Assembly (NCBI GenBank): GCA_003990745.1
Contig: RBNI01007732.1
Span: forward strand, 1 to 10,020
DNA length: 10,020 nt
Direction of reading: 5' to 3'
Source: Jimgerdemannia flammicorona
Taxonomy: Eukaryota; Mucoromycota; Endogonomycetes; Endogonales; Endogonaceae
Below are positions 1 through 7,862 of the stretch, one piece after another (within the stretch, counting starts at the first letter, position 1; every line of letters starts with the position of its first letter). Under the pieces are notes generated by a model. That model was given only the letters and a program-made list of their open reading frames with translations, ran no database searches and was not told the DNA's origin. The position numbers were made by a program, and so were the translations under genes.

Positions 1-329
1 CCACCCTACCGCCACTCTTCGCTACAATTCTCCTTACTAATCCCTTATGCTTCCCCCCCTTGGGGCCCCACCCAATCCACCATGCCTTAAAGAGCTCTAA
101 CATCAGCTCCTCCCACCTCACTATCCTCAGGCTCACTGGCCTCCAGGGGCCCTCCTCAAATATATACCGCCAATGTTCTGCGAGCCCCACCCAAAAGTCG
201 ACAGCCCAGCCAACCATCAGCCACTCATTACCCACCCCCCCCACCAGTCTTGACTGCAGTGCAGCCCACCACCCACCCACCTCAGGGTTCGGCACATATA
301 CCCCCAGCCTCACCCCAACAACCTTCCAA

Positions 330-480
330 AAATCCTCCAAACTCTCGCACTCTCCCAGCCAATGTTCGAGCGTCTGTACCACCCCTCCCTCCTGCCCTAC
401 ATTATAGCACTCCTCACAGTCAAAGACCCCTCCATCCACCAGATGCCCAGTCCTAAAGTTTAGCATCACATTCTGATGCA
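330..480 (-). other. ORF2 C-terminal zinc-binding domain (zf-RVT type)
   Basis: The pattern is Cys-X2-Cys (codons 418-416 and 409-407), 14 residues, His (364-362), 4 residues, Cys (349-347), followed by a Phe-Trp. This CX2C-X14-HX4C layout matches the zinc-binding tail after many LINE reverse transcriptases, which is thought to bind RNA or DNA. The second LINE copy at the right end keeps the same four ligands, which supports the reading. The frame stays open from here to position 1. Confidence 0.85.
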
Positions 481-1289
481 ACAGCCTCCACCATACTACC
501 CAGAATTTCAGCGGAAGCCACCTCGACACAACCTTGGACCAAGACCACATGCCTGCCCAGTCCCACCTCTCCCTGATCCCAGCCCCTTGCCAGGCCTCTG
601 GCCAAAGGTCCTGCCCTAGGCCCCTAAGGCACTCCATCCCCTCCTCTAAACGGAAATCCTTGACTAGATTCCCTCTCAGTAAGAGCCTGTCCCACCTCCA
701 CATCTCTGGTCCCCAGTCCTCCTCCCCTTCAGTACCTTACTAACGGAGCCCAATATGATGCGCCCCATCTACCACTCCCCACCAGAATCCTTTGTACCAT
801 ATCCGCTGGCTGCCATCCAAGGCCACCATAGATAGAAGATTGCCTGAGCCACCCCTTGGCAACACCCTCGTCTCCCACAACTGCTGTATAAGGGGCACCC
901 ATTCTCCTCCTCTCAACTCACTAGCCCTCTTCATCCACCATGCCCTCAAGCAGAGTAGCCTCTTGGGAAAGTCCACCAGTCCAAGGCCTCCGTACTCCAC
1001 AGGAAGTGCTAACACCTCCCAACCAATCTGACTCCGGCGTCCAGCCCAAATCCATGAGCGGGCCATCTTGAGAAGCCTTTTGACCACCCACTTAGGGAAA
1101 TCCAAATGGTAGCCCAGATACCAAAGCTTTGGCATCCAATATATATTCAGCACAGCTACCCTTCCCACCAGTGACACCCATCTACCACCCCAACTTGTCA
1201 ATACTGCCCCCCATTCTTCCAGCTTGCACTCCCACCACTCCTTGGGTAGTAAAGAGCCATACACTGAGAAATAGATACCCAAATATCAT

Positions 1290-2200
1290 ACCACTCCTCC
1301 CACTGGGACAATTGTTCCAATGATGTCCCCCCCTATGACTCCTTCCCCAAGGACCATTGTCTCACACTTGTGCCAGTTGAGTTTCGCACCCGAGTATCCC
1401 TCATACCACTCAACTATCTCCTTGAGCATAGCCACATCTGCCACCGAGCCCAACCCAACCACCATATCATCGGTAAAGGCCCCCACCTTCCAATTGACCC
1501 CCAAGATATTCAGTCCACCAACTCGCCACCAGATCCGATCCAACAATGGCTCCAGGGCAAAAGCATAAAGGATAGGAGACAGTGGATCCCCTTGAGGCAC
1601 CCCCCTCCCCAAGGGAAAGAAGCCCCCCTGTGACCATTCGCCAGAATCGCAGCCCTACTCCCTTCCAGCAATCCAATAAGTGACCGACACATGCCCACTG
1701 GCATCCCAATGCACTCTAGTACCTTCTCTAACCATACTCTCCACACCCTATCATATGCCTTCTCCTGGTCCAGAAATACCAAACGGCCATCCACCCCTGC
1801 TGCCCTAGCACCTTCAATGACACCATGAACCCATGCCATACCATCTCGGATCAGTCGGCCTTCAACAAAGCCTTGCTGCTCCTTCCCTATCACCTGCTGT
1901 GCCACACCCTGTAGTCTCGCCACCAGAATTTTGGTGACCAACTTGCAGTCTATATCCAGCAGCATGATCGGCCTCCAATTTTTCCAGTCCTCTTTATGCT
2001 CTTTGTCCTTATACAGCAGGGAAACCAGCCCCAACTTTTGCCCTCCAATCCACTCCCCGGTACTGATGACGGCATCACACATCAGCACCATCTCCTCCAA
2101 AACCTCCTCTATAGATGCCATATATTTCCAGAAGTCCCAAGGCAGACCATCTTCCCCAGGCGCTGTTCCTAGGGTCATTGATGCCAGAACTTGAAGGATC
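1290..2200 (-). other. ORF2 reverse transcriptase domain
   Basis: Visible LINE RT blocks in order are APGEDGLPWDFW, NWRPIMLLDIDCK (near 1974), GFVEGR (1872-1855), motif A LDQEKAYDRV with the catalytic Asp codon at 1770-1768, GVPQGDPLSP (about 1603-1574), and motif C FTDD with the Asp pair at 1471-1466. All three catalytic aspartates survive. The polypeptide is split between motif A and GVPQGDP by a one-base deletion: the run is C6 at 1623-1628, and seven would restore the alignment of the flanking conserved blocks. This family placement (LINE RT rather than LTR, group II intron or bacterial retron RT) rests on these blocks plus the flanking endonuclease and zinc domain. Confidence 0.92.
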
Positions 2201-2869
2201 TCCTCCCCCAAAACCAGTCAGCCCAAGTCCCCCAACCCTGCAGCCGGATTCAAGTGCCAATCTTCCAGATGCTGCTTGATGTTCTGCACCCCCTCCCCTC
2301 CCTCCTCGTCGCTCCAGAGTTTACTCCAGCGGGTGCTCAGCTGGCTAAGGATCCCCTGCACACCCAATACCATCTCTCCTTCATCATTAAAGACTCCTTC
2401 CCACTGGTGTCTGGCTACCCTAGCATGAAGGAGATGGGACAAAAGCCTCGTAGGTCGTTCTCCTTCTTCCAATCCTTGCCACCTTAATCTGGCCGCCATA
2501 GCCTGAGCCTGCACTGCATCCTCCTTCCTCAACAAATCCTGTAATTCCACTACTTCCAACTTAGCCCACTTAGCCTTCCAGTCCAACACCCCCTCCTCCG
2601 CCAATAGTCCAGCCCAATTCAGAAGTAGTCTCTCTAGTCTCTTAGATGCCCATTGGACTCATCTCCTCCACTGAGCTCCTTGCTCCTTCCCCACTTCCCC
2701 CCAGTACCTCTGAGCTTCGGATTTCAGTTGACGCCACCTATCTCCAATCCTCATCCCTGCTTGTCTCCAATTCTTAACCTTGGATCGTACCTCTACCACC
2801 TACTCATTCCACAGATCCATCTCATCCAGTAATGAAGAGTTCAGCTGCCAATGTCCTGGCCCCTCTCCA

Positions 2870-3585
2870 CTCCCTCCAAACCTCTCACCTCCTCGAATAC
2901 CCCAGTGATCTGACCACGGGCACCACTCGACCTCCATCGTCTCCCAAACTGTATGTCCCCAGCACTCAGCAGTCAGAACCCAATCAATCCTAGTACCCAG
3001 CCCACCTACCCAGTGTGTATATAGACGTCGATCCCCATCCTGAAGTCGCATGGCATCCACCAGGGAGCTGAGCCATTCCACCTCTTCCCATTCCTCCAAT
3101 CCCCCACTCCTTCCTGCCATACCCCATCCCCCATCAGTTCTATCCAGTCTGCTCTCCCATACCATATTAAAATCACCCCCCAGACAGTCCAACCCAGCCT
3201 CAACCAAGAGCCCAGAGTCCTGCAAATCTCCAATCCATGCCACTCGGGTCCCCCTCTCAGCTGGGCAGTAATAAGATCCCACCACAATTGAGTTCCATCC
3301 AGGCCTCCGCCATGTCCCCCACACTAATCTACCACCCCAGTATCCAGTGTCTGCAATGTCCCCTTTCCCTTTCCTAACCAGGATCCCCACTTTACCCTGC
3401 CAAACTGCCTCCCCTCCCCACTCTCTAGTCCATTCCAGTCCCTCTTCCTTCTCCTCACACTGTACATCCTGAAGTAAGAAAATATTGGCCTCCAGTTTCT
3501 TCAGCCATCCAAAAATCATACGTCGCCTCCTAGTCCCCCTAAGCCCATTGACGTTTATAGAAAAAATGTTGGTTGTACTATTCAT
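2870..3585 (-). other. ORF2 APE-type endonuclease domain
   Basis: Residues 1-240 of ORF2 carry the exonuclease-endonuclease-phosphatase signature: an N-terminal INVNGLR strand (about 10-16), a LLQD motif (37-40), a SYYCP segment (about 104-108), GGDFN (136-140), RIDWVL (199-204) and a terminal SDH (225-227). This domain makes the first-strand nick at the insertion site. Almost all catalytic landmarks are present. The exception is the usual metal-binding Glu of LQE, which is Asp here (codon 3468-3466). The domain is unbroken; the first stop lies after it, at 2802-2800. Confidence 0.9.
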
Positions 3586-3622
3586 AGTGAATTATATAAT
3601 AATGTTGTTGAAATTTCCACAT
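3586..3622 (-). other. AT-rich ORF1-ORF2 spacer
   Basis: Thirty-seven bases separate the ORF1 TAG from the ORF2 ATG at 3585-3583. This spacer and the first ORF2 codons are A/T-rich, in sharp contrast to the GC-rich sequence on both sides. ORF2 is in a different frame from ORF1, so it would need reinitiation or internal entry rather than readthrough. No clear RNA structure is visible by eye. Confidence 0.6.
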
Positions 3623-5509
3623 CTACAATTCCATACTCACTTCCTCTCCAGCCAGATCCAGATTCCTCTCTGCCGCAATCTCAGCTTTTCCATTTTGTTG
3701 TTCATTCAGAGCTGCCAATAATTCCGCACAGTCCTCACTATCCACCATCTCCATTGTTGCCCGATGCTCCTCGCATACCACCTGCCACTTTTCCAGTCCC
3801 TTCCATGGCCCCCACAGATAGGCTGCCCTTTCATTAGCTATATCCAACAGTGTCACCTCCCTTGCCTCCATGACCTCATACTCCTCCGCCTCCAGAAGCG
3901 CTGCCATCATCTCATCCCTCAACTTCCTCACCACCTCCTCCCCTCGCAGCACTCTCCCCCAGAATTTCTCACTGATCACCTGGAAGTCGATCTCACCCAG
4001 TTCCTTGGCCGTGACATTTTGCAGTGCCCTCAATAGCCACTTCTCCCCTCCAACTACCTCTGCCGCCTGTGCCAAATCTTCCTCCCCTTCCTTCCTCTCC
4101 TCAGTTCTTACAGACTCATCCCACCCATCCTCAGACACATCCTCCAGCTCCCCCTCTCCCACCTCAGGAACACCATACTGGACCAGATTATCTTCCGCCA
4201 TTGCCATGTCCACTACAGCCTCCTCCGGCCTCTGTTCCCCACTCTCCTTTGCCTTCCCCCCTTGCTGTCCCTCCTCTGCCCAGATGTTAGCACTTACTCC
4301 GGCGCCCTCCTCCACAGCCCCGGCCCTTTTTCCCCCCTCCAAACTGGCCAACAAATCCTTCTGCAGCTGTCTCCCCTTCACCTTCTCCCAAAGCACCTTA
4401 TCCATTTGCACCTTCTTGCCCTCGATCACCTCTACTATCGTCCTAGCCTCATAAGCCATCCAAGCCCTTTGCCTCCTCTCCACCACCCCAGCGAGATCCT
4501 CAAGTGCCTCCAGCAGGTCCTCCTCCTCTTCCTCAGACCCTTTCACCCTTGAAACCTTGCACTCCACTGGGCCCCACTTCATCGCCACTGGCCAATCTCT
4601 AGCCTTCCCTGTGTTCTCCATCCCAAACAGCCTCAACTGGACATCCACATCGCCTGTCCTGAGCTCAGTCCCCTCCCATACCCTGAACCCTATGTCGACT
4701 ACCTCACCATACTCCTTCACCACATCCATGACCAGTCTCTTCGCCTCCTCCTTCTTCACCATCGGCAAGTCCGCAATCACCAGATGAACTACTCGGGGAT
4801 CCCAATGCATACACCTCGCCATCGGTACCGAAATCCCTCCAATCACCACACCCTTCTCCACTGCCTCCAGTAGCAGGCCCTCCTCTTCAAACCCTACCTC
4901 GACTGCCTCCAGCTTCTTCAAAAACTTGACTGAGGCTGCTCCTTTCACCTCACTCACCAGCAGCCCCAGCACCATCTTTGCCATCACCGCCAAGCCATGG
5001 AAGCACAGTGTGACGGCGAATTCTGAACGAGATTTTTTGAGTAACAGGGCCGCCACCAGGCCCGTCACACCATCAGCCAGATCTCCGGGTCTCACACCGC
5101 TCCCCTGTCCAGGTCCCCCATCAACTGTCACATCTGGATTTTTTTCCAGATTGTCCGTCACACTGCCATCAACAGTCACTGCCTCAGCCACTACACCTTC
5201 AGCCCCACTATGCTGACCCCACAGTGGAGAGGCCTCCTTGCTGCTCGAGATAGCAGCCGCCTTCCCCAGCTCCAGCCAGCCATCCAGTCCAGTTGCCTGC
5301 TTCCCCATCCTGACCTTATCCGCGAAGGACATCCTCTCTCCCCCATGTTGCCTTGCTCCTCCTCTTCCCCCCCCTCTGGCTCCACATCCCCTCACCAAGG
5401 CACTCGGCATGCCAAGACCAGCACCTCGACCCCCCCCCACATATTGCCAGTCAAAGGCACTGGGGCCCCCCTGCCCAGTACACTCACCAGAATGCTTGTT
5501 GCTCGCCAT
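3623..5509 (-). CDS. LINE ORF1, RNA-binding gag-like protein, intact
   Basis: An uninterrupted frame of 628 codons starts at the ATG at 5509-5507 and ends with TAG at 3625-3623. The same frame has another ATG at 5536, but that one lies in or at the AT-rich flank, so 5509 is preferred. Visible parts: a Gly/Arg-rich N-terminus (about residues 24-58) and a SFADKV motif (about 61-66). Two tandem domains follow that look RRM-like: about 150-235 (weak) and about 238-325 (clearer, with VHLVIADLP and VKEYGEVVDI as RNP-type strands). Then comes a long acidic, Glu/Ala-rich, probably coiled-coil C-terminus. No CCHC zinc knuckle is visible, although many LINE ORF1 proteins have one. The expected role is binding LINE RNA in a ribonucleoprotein. 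It is the only long, unbroken transposon gene here. Function is inferred from position and fold-like motifs, not recognised by name. Confidence 0.75.
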   Translation of the reverse strand: MASNKHSGECTGQGGPSAFDWQYVGGGRGAGLGMPSALVRGCGARGGGRGGARQHGGERMSFADKVRMGKQATGLDGWLELGKAAAISSSKEASPLWGQHSGAEGVVAEAVTVDGSVTDNLEKNPDVTVDGGPGQGSGVRPGDLADGVTGLVAALLLKKSRSEFAVTLCFHGLAVMAKMVLGLLVSEVKGAASVKFLKKLEAVEVGFEEEGLLLEAVEKGVVIGGISVPMARCMHWDPRVVHLVIADLPMVKKEEAKRLVMDVVKEYGEVVDIGFRVWEGTELRTGDVDVQLRLFGMENTGKARDWPVAMKWGPVECKVSRVKGSEEEEEDLLEALEDLAGVVERRQRAWMAYEARTIVEVIEGKKVQMDKVLWEKVKGRQLQKDLLASLEGGKRAGAVEEGAGVSANIWAEEGQQGGKAKESGEQRPEEAVVDMAMAEDNLVQYGVPEVGEGELEDVSEDGWDESVRTEERKEGEEDLAQAAEVVGGEKWLLRALQNVTAKELGEIDFQVISEKFWGRVLRGEEVVRKLRDEMMAALLEAEEYEVMEAREVTLLDIANERAAYLWGPWKGLEKWQVVCEEHRATMEMVDSEDCAELLAALNEQQNGKAEIAAERNLDLAGEEVSMEL

Positions 5510-5519
5510 CTTGATATCA

Positions 5520-6497
5520 CCAATACTTGAAGACATAGTCAAAAGTATTGTCAGAGTCTTGTGTCACCCGAATGGTACTGGTGAAAGGTGCTGGCTGAAT
5601 GCATTCTCTTCTGGATTCTTGTGAAGATGCTCTAGATGATTCTCTAAGATTCATCTTGATCCCTATAATGAATTCTTGAGCCTTGTGGCAGGTTTCATTT
5701 CCTGCATATTTTTCGATAAGCCAGTAGACCATGGCTACATATTCTAGCTCATAGGCTACTGCTACTTGTTTTTCTATTGCCAGTTGTAAATTTGGATTAT
5801 TCAATATTCAGTGAAAAATTTCTCTGGCTGGTTCTCTGAGCTGGGCCTTATAGATGGTGATTTTCCTTTTATCTGAAAGATTTCTCAGTACTGCAATTCC
5901 TTCAATTCCATCAAGGAATTCTCTGGGGTCTTCCTCCAGATATCCAGCAAAGGTTGGCAATAAGGTGGCCATTTCTTCATCACTTTCTTCTGATTCTGGT
6001 TCTGGTCTGAATTCCAATTCAGACTCTGACTCTAATTTACTTTCTGAGCTATCACTGGAGATGGGGGTGCTTAGGTATCTTGAGGATAGTGTTCTGGACC
6101 TTGGGTGAAATGGAATAAGCCAAGGTATTCTTGAAGAAACTGCTTCCAGTTCTGCAAGGGCTGGTGGTAAAGGTTCAATAGGTGAGACTGGTGGGATCTC
6201 TCTGGGATATCTGGCTGCTAGATGCCAGGCTTGTATAATGAGGTCTTCTAGTTCTTGTGCAAGCTCTTCAAAGATTTGAATTGGGCTACCTATGTTGTCT
6301 GGTTGATCTGGTTGAGGATTTTGGACTATACTGGTTGCTGATTGGGATCCCTCTAATACTGGATAGGTGGTAAGTCTTGAGGTGATTACTTCTCTTCCTG
6401 TCCAAATGCTAGTGATGACTGGTTCTCCTATAGTAGTAGAGATTGGTATTGTATAAAATATATCCAGTTTGACTGTGGGTTCTTGTGAGCTGAAAAG
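5520..6497 (-). pseudogene. Retrotransposon gag/capsid-like protein, broken, probably Ty3-type
   Basis: One frame is open for about 326 codons from 6497 to 5520 apart from a single TGA at 5810-5808. The N-terminal half is low-complexity and Ser/Glu-rich (about 6065-5985). The C-terminal half resembles a retroelement capsid: MATLLPTFAGYLEEDPREF, then a segment KRKITIYKAQLREPAREIF just before the stop, then NPNLQLAIEK and YELEYVAMVYWLIEKYAGNET. Ty3-type gag usually has Trp-Phe where this has Ile-Phe. A plausible ATG lies at 6501-6499 but in another frame, so the start is probably frameshifted. The last few codons may already belong to the LINE junction. Gag would form the particle that packages element RNA. 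Calling it Ty3-type is inference from motif resemblance; without its polymerase it could belong to another LTR group. Confidence 0.65.
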
Positions 6498-6614
6498 TCA
6501 TGTTGATTTTGAAAATCTTACCAGTTAAGCCTCCAAATATAATGTGTCTGGCTCAATGGAGGCAAATTACAAAATTGGTGGTTGGTGTAGTTTGGCTTGA
6601 GCCTACAGTTACTT
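5520..6614 (-). mobile_element. LTR-retrotransposon gag-end remnant, cut by LINE 1
   Basis: This AT-rich segment holds a gag pseudogene on the minus strand plus about 110 bases of leader-like sequence upstream. No protease, reverse transcriptase or integrase of this element is in the window; they would lie beyond LINE 1, before position 1. LINE 1 has the same orientation as the gag and begins where gag homology stops, which fits insertion of the LINE into the gag. No clear tRNA primer-binding site (TGG start) lies directly after the candidate LTR edge at 6615. A TGGTAAGA stretch at about 6523-6516 is the only weak alternative. Confidence 0.6.
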
Positions 6615-6627
6615 TGTTAAAAGTAAC
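6608..6627. repeat. Short perfect inverted repeat at candidate LTR edge
   Basis: GTTACTTT (6608-6615) and AAAGTAAC (6620-6627) are perfect reverse complements around a 4-base loop. The palindrome straddles the proposed LTR edge at 6615. It may be part of the terminal structure of the element or may mean that the true edge lies a few bases away. Confidence 0.5.
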
Positions 6628-7802
6628 AAAATATTCTTAGTATTTAGTGGTATAATAGTCAAAGTAGGATATCTGCAAATGATTTCCTTATTGGAATGGA
6701 TTCTTAAGTATAGTAGTGATTTATGGATATGATAGATAATTTGGTATAGCATAATGATCTCTATATAGTACAGTGATCTTCTTATGTATAATGGTCTGAC
6801 AATTTAGCAGTTTTCCTTATGAGATTTCTGTATATCCAAAAGTATGTGATTTCTGCATGATGTTCTTATATAGTACAAGTGGATTCCTTATGCAAATATG
6901 GTGGATAACTTGATTTGGTGCAGATTTACTATTAATAAAGGATGATGTGGATTCTTCTTAAGATAGCTTACTGGGAATTATATAAGCAGTGGATTCTTCT
7001 GGTTCAGGCTTCTCTAGGAATAGAGGATGGCATGGATTCTTCCTGAATCAGACTCACTGGGAACAAACTAATAACTTGGATGGTATGGATAACTTGGATA
7101 TTGCAGATTCTTCCTGAATCAATAGGCTCTTCTGGGAATAATAACTTGGTGACATGGGTAACATGGATGTGGATTCTTGGTAAGTTACATCAAAGACTGA
7201 CTTCATTTATATGAACAGATTACTGTGAAGTTATATCAAGAGACTGACTTGTGGCAAGATTTCTTAAGGCTTTCTGAGAATGTGGGTTTCTCTTCAAAAG
7301 GCAGCAAAGTTCTTTCTAGAACTTTGGCAGCAAATCTTCAGGCTTATCTGGCAAGCAAATAAAGGCTTTATATTGGAAAGTAGACCAGAGTGGAAAAGGG
7401 GACCCATACTCATAATCTTGTAACAGTGGCTGTAGAGTTCCTCTCAAAGGATGGTAGCCAGACTTGTCTTTTGCTTTTGGATTCAATTTTGGACTAAGGT
7501 TTATTCACTCTTGTCTCTGGAATAATTTATACTTTCTGGTTGCTATCTGGTTACTATCTGGATAATTATAGATTTACTATCTCTGATAATGTTTCGGTGT
7601 ATCCTTAAGACATAAGTATGTCTACCAGACACAGATATATCCTCAGGACACAGATAAACAACCCTGATTCAGTATCCTGGCTAATTATAAGTGTGATATA
7701 CATAGGTAACTATACTATACTGAGTTCATATCATCTGACTATGTTATGTTATTTGCTCATCACAGTATATAGATATATATATAGTATAAGAGTCTTTTAA
7801 CA
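6615..7802 (-). repeat. Candidate long terminal repeat (1,188 bp)
   Basis: The segment is gene-free, AT-rich, and bounded by perfect 9-bp inverted ends: TGTTAAAAG at 6615-6623 and CTTTTAACA at 7794-7802. This has the TG...CA form of LTR ends. It lies between two minus-strand LTR-element remnants. It could be the 5' LTR of the gag element or the 3' LTR of the copia element, whose RNase H stop is 60 bases away at 7863. Neither a convincing primer-binding site on one side nor a purine tract on the other settles this. Only one copy is in the window, so the boundaries are tentative; the inverted match could be chance in AT-rich DNA. Confidence 0.4.
6948..7180 (+). repeat. Degenerate tandem-like repeats around TGGATTCTT
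   Basis: TGGATTCTT or a near match starts at 6948, 6990, 7033, about 7104 and 7170, with spacings of about 42, 43, 71 and 66 bases. The units share following words such as CCTGAATCA, CTGGGAA and ATAACTTGG; the copies at 7033 and 7104 are the most alike. Looser matches occur near 6697 and 6871. These appear to be decayed sub-repeats inside the candidate LTR. They encode nothing. Confidence 0.55.
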
Positions 7803-7862
7803 GTCTGAAAAAGTATTCCATAATCAATCGAGTGCTGGTATAAGATCCATTCCTTTAATTCA
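7803..7862 (-). other. Spacer between copia RNase H stop and candidate LTR
   Basis: Sixty bases on the minus strand follow the copia stop codon. A purine-rich stretch, AAAGGAATGG (about 7856-7847), is the best candidate polypurine tract. It is not adjacent to the proposed LTR edge at 7802, which leaves the LTR assignment open. Confidence 0.25.

Larger units (their letters stand above)
1..3585 (-). pseudogene. LINE ORF2 (endonuclease-reverse transcriptase-zinc domain), multiply broken
   Basis: ORF2 begins at the ATG at 3585 and can be followed to the window edge, about 1,195 codons, close to the usual length of LINE ORF2 proteins. It encodes the enzyme for target-primed reverse transcription: nick the target DNA, then copy the LINE RNA from the nick. 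Domains in order are APE-like endonuclease (3585 to about 2870), a linker, reverse transcriptase (about 2200-1290), a thumb/connection region, and a zf-RVT-type zinc-binding domain (about 480-330). The frame is interrupted by TAG 2802-2800, TGA 2661-2659, TGA 2220-2218, TGA 1288-1286, and TAG-TAA 742-737. There is also a one-base frameshift at the C6 run 1623-1628. All stops except the TAG-TAA pair are single codons with the same frame resuming directly after. At least one (1288-1286, where related proteins have Arg before YLG) looks like CGA to TGA. The element is therefore inactive as written unless the breaks are assembly errors. Confidence 0.92.
1..5520 (-). mobile_element. Non-LTR retrotransposon (LINE 1), two ORFs, 3' end outside window
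   Basis: This is a LINE read on the minus strand. Its order is ORF1 (RNA-binding), a short AT-rich spacer, then ORF2 with an APE-type endonuclease, reverse transcriptase and C-terminal zinc-binding domain. The 5' edge is placed near 5510-5530, where GC-rich, strongly strand-skewed sequence changes abruptly to the AT-rich gag remnant; the exact base is not resolvable. The 3' end lies before position 1, so the 3' UTR, tail and target-site duplication cannot be seen. Almost no 5' UTR is present ahead of the ATG at 5509, which suggests either a slight 5' truncation or an unusually short leader. ORF1 is open while ORF2 is broken, so the copy is probably non-autonomous. Family-level naming (L1-like or another clade) needs a phylogeny. 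Confidence 0.9.

Noticed and set aside
1290..2200. Bacterial RT system (retron, DGR, group II intron or RT-type phage defence)
   Set aside because: The RT is flanked by an APE endonuclease and a zf-RVT domain and belongs to a two-ORF LINE; the surroundings are eukaryotic retrotransposons.
737..2802. Recoding of TGA (as Trp) instead of pseudogene stops
   Set aside because: TAG and TAA also interrupt ORF2 and copia, and at least one TGA stands where Arg is expected. Intact ORF1 uses ordinary TGG for Trp.
60..5624. Many long plus-strand open frames rich in Pro, Ser, Leu and His
   Set aside because: They are antisense to LINE 1. The C-rich, G-poor strand contains few stop codons, so such frames arise by composition; none shows a domain.
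6948..7180. CRISPR array
   Set aside because: Repeat units are degenerate, spacing is irregular (42-71 bases), and the context is eukaryotic.
7769..7783. TA microsatellite
   Set aside because: Only a few AT dinucleotides in an already AT-rich region; not a meaningful repeat.
7618..7800. Plus-strand 60-codon frame
   Set aside because: AT-rich, Tyr/Ile-rich translation inside the candidate LTR, with no domain or support.
6500..7860. Host gene, tRNA or other RNA gene in the long gene-free stretch
   Set aside because: No sustained frame, no tRNA-like cloverleaf or box sequences recognised; only AT-rich, repeat-bearing LTR-like sequence is seen.
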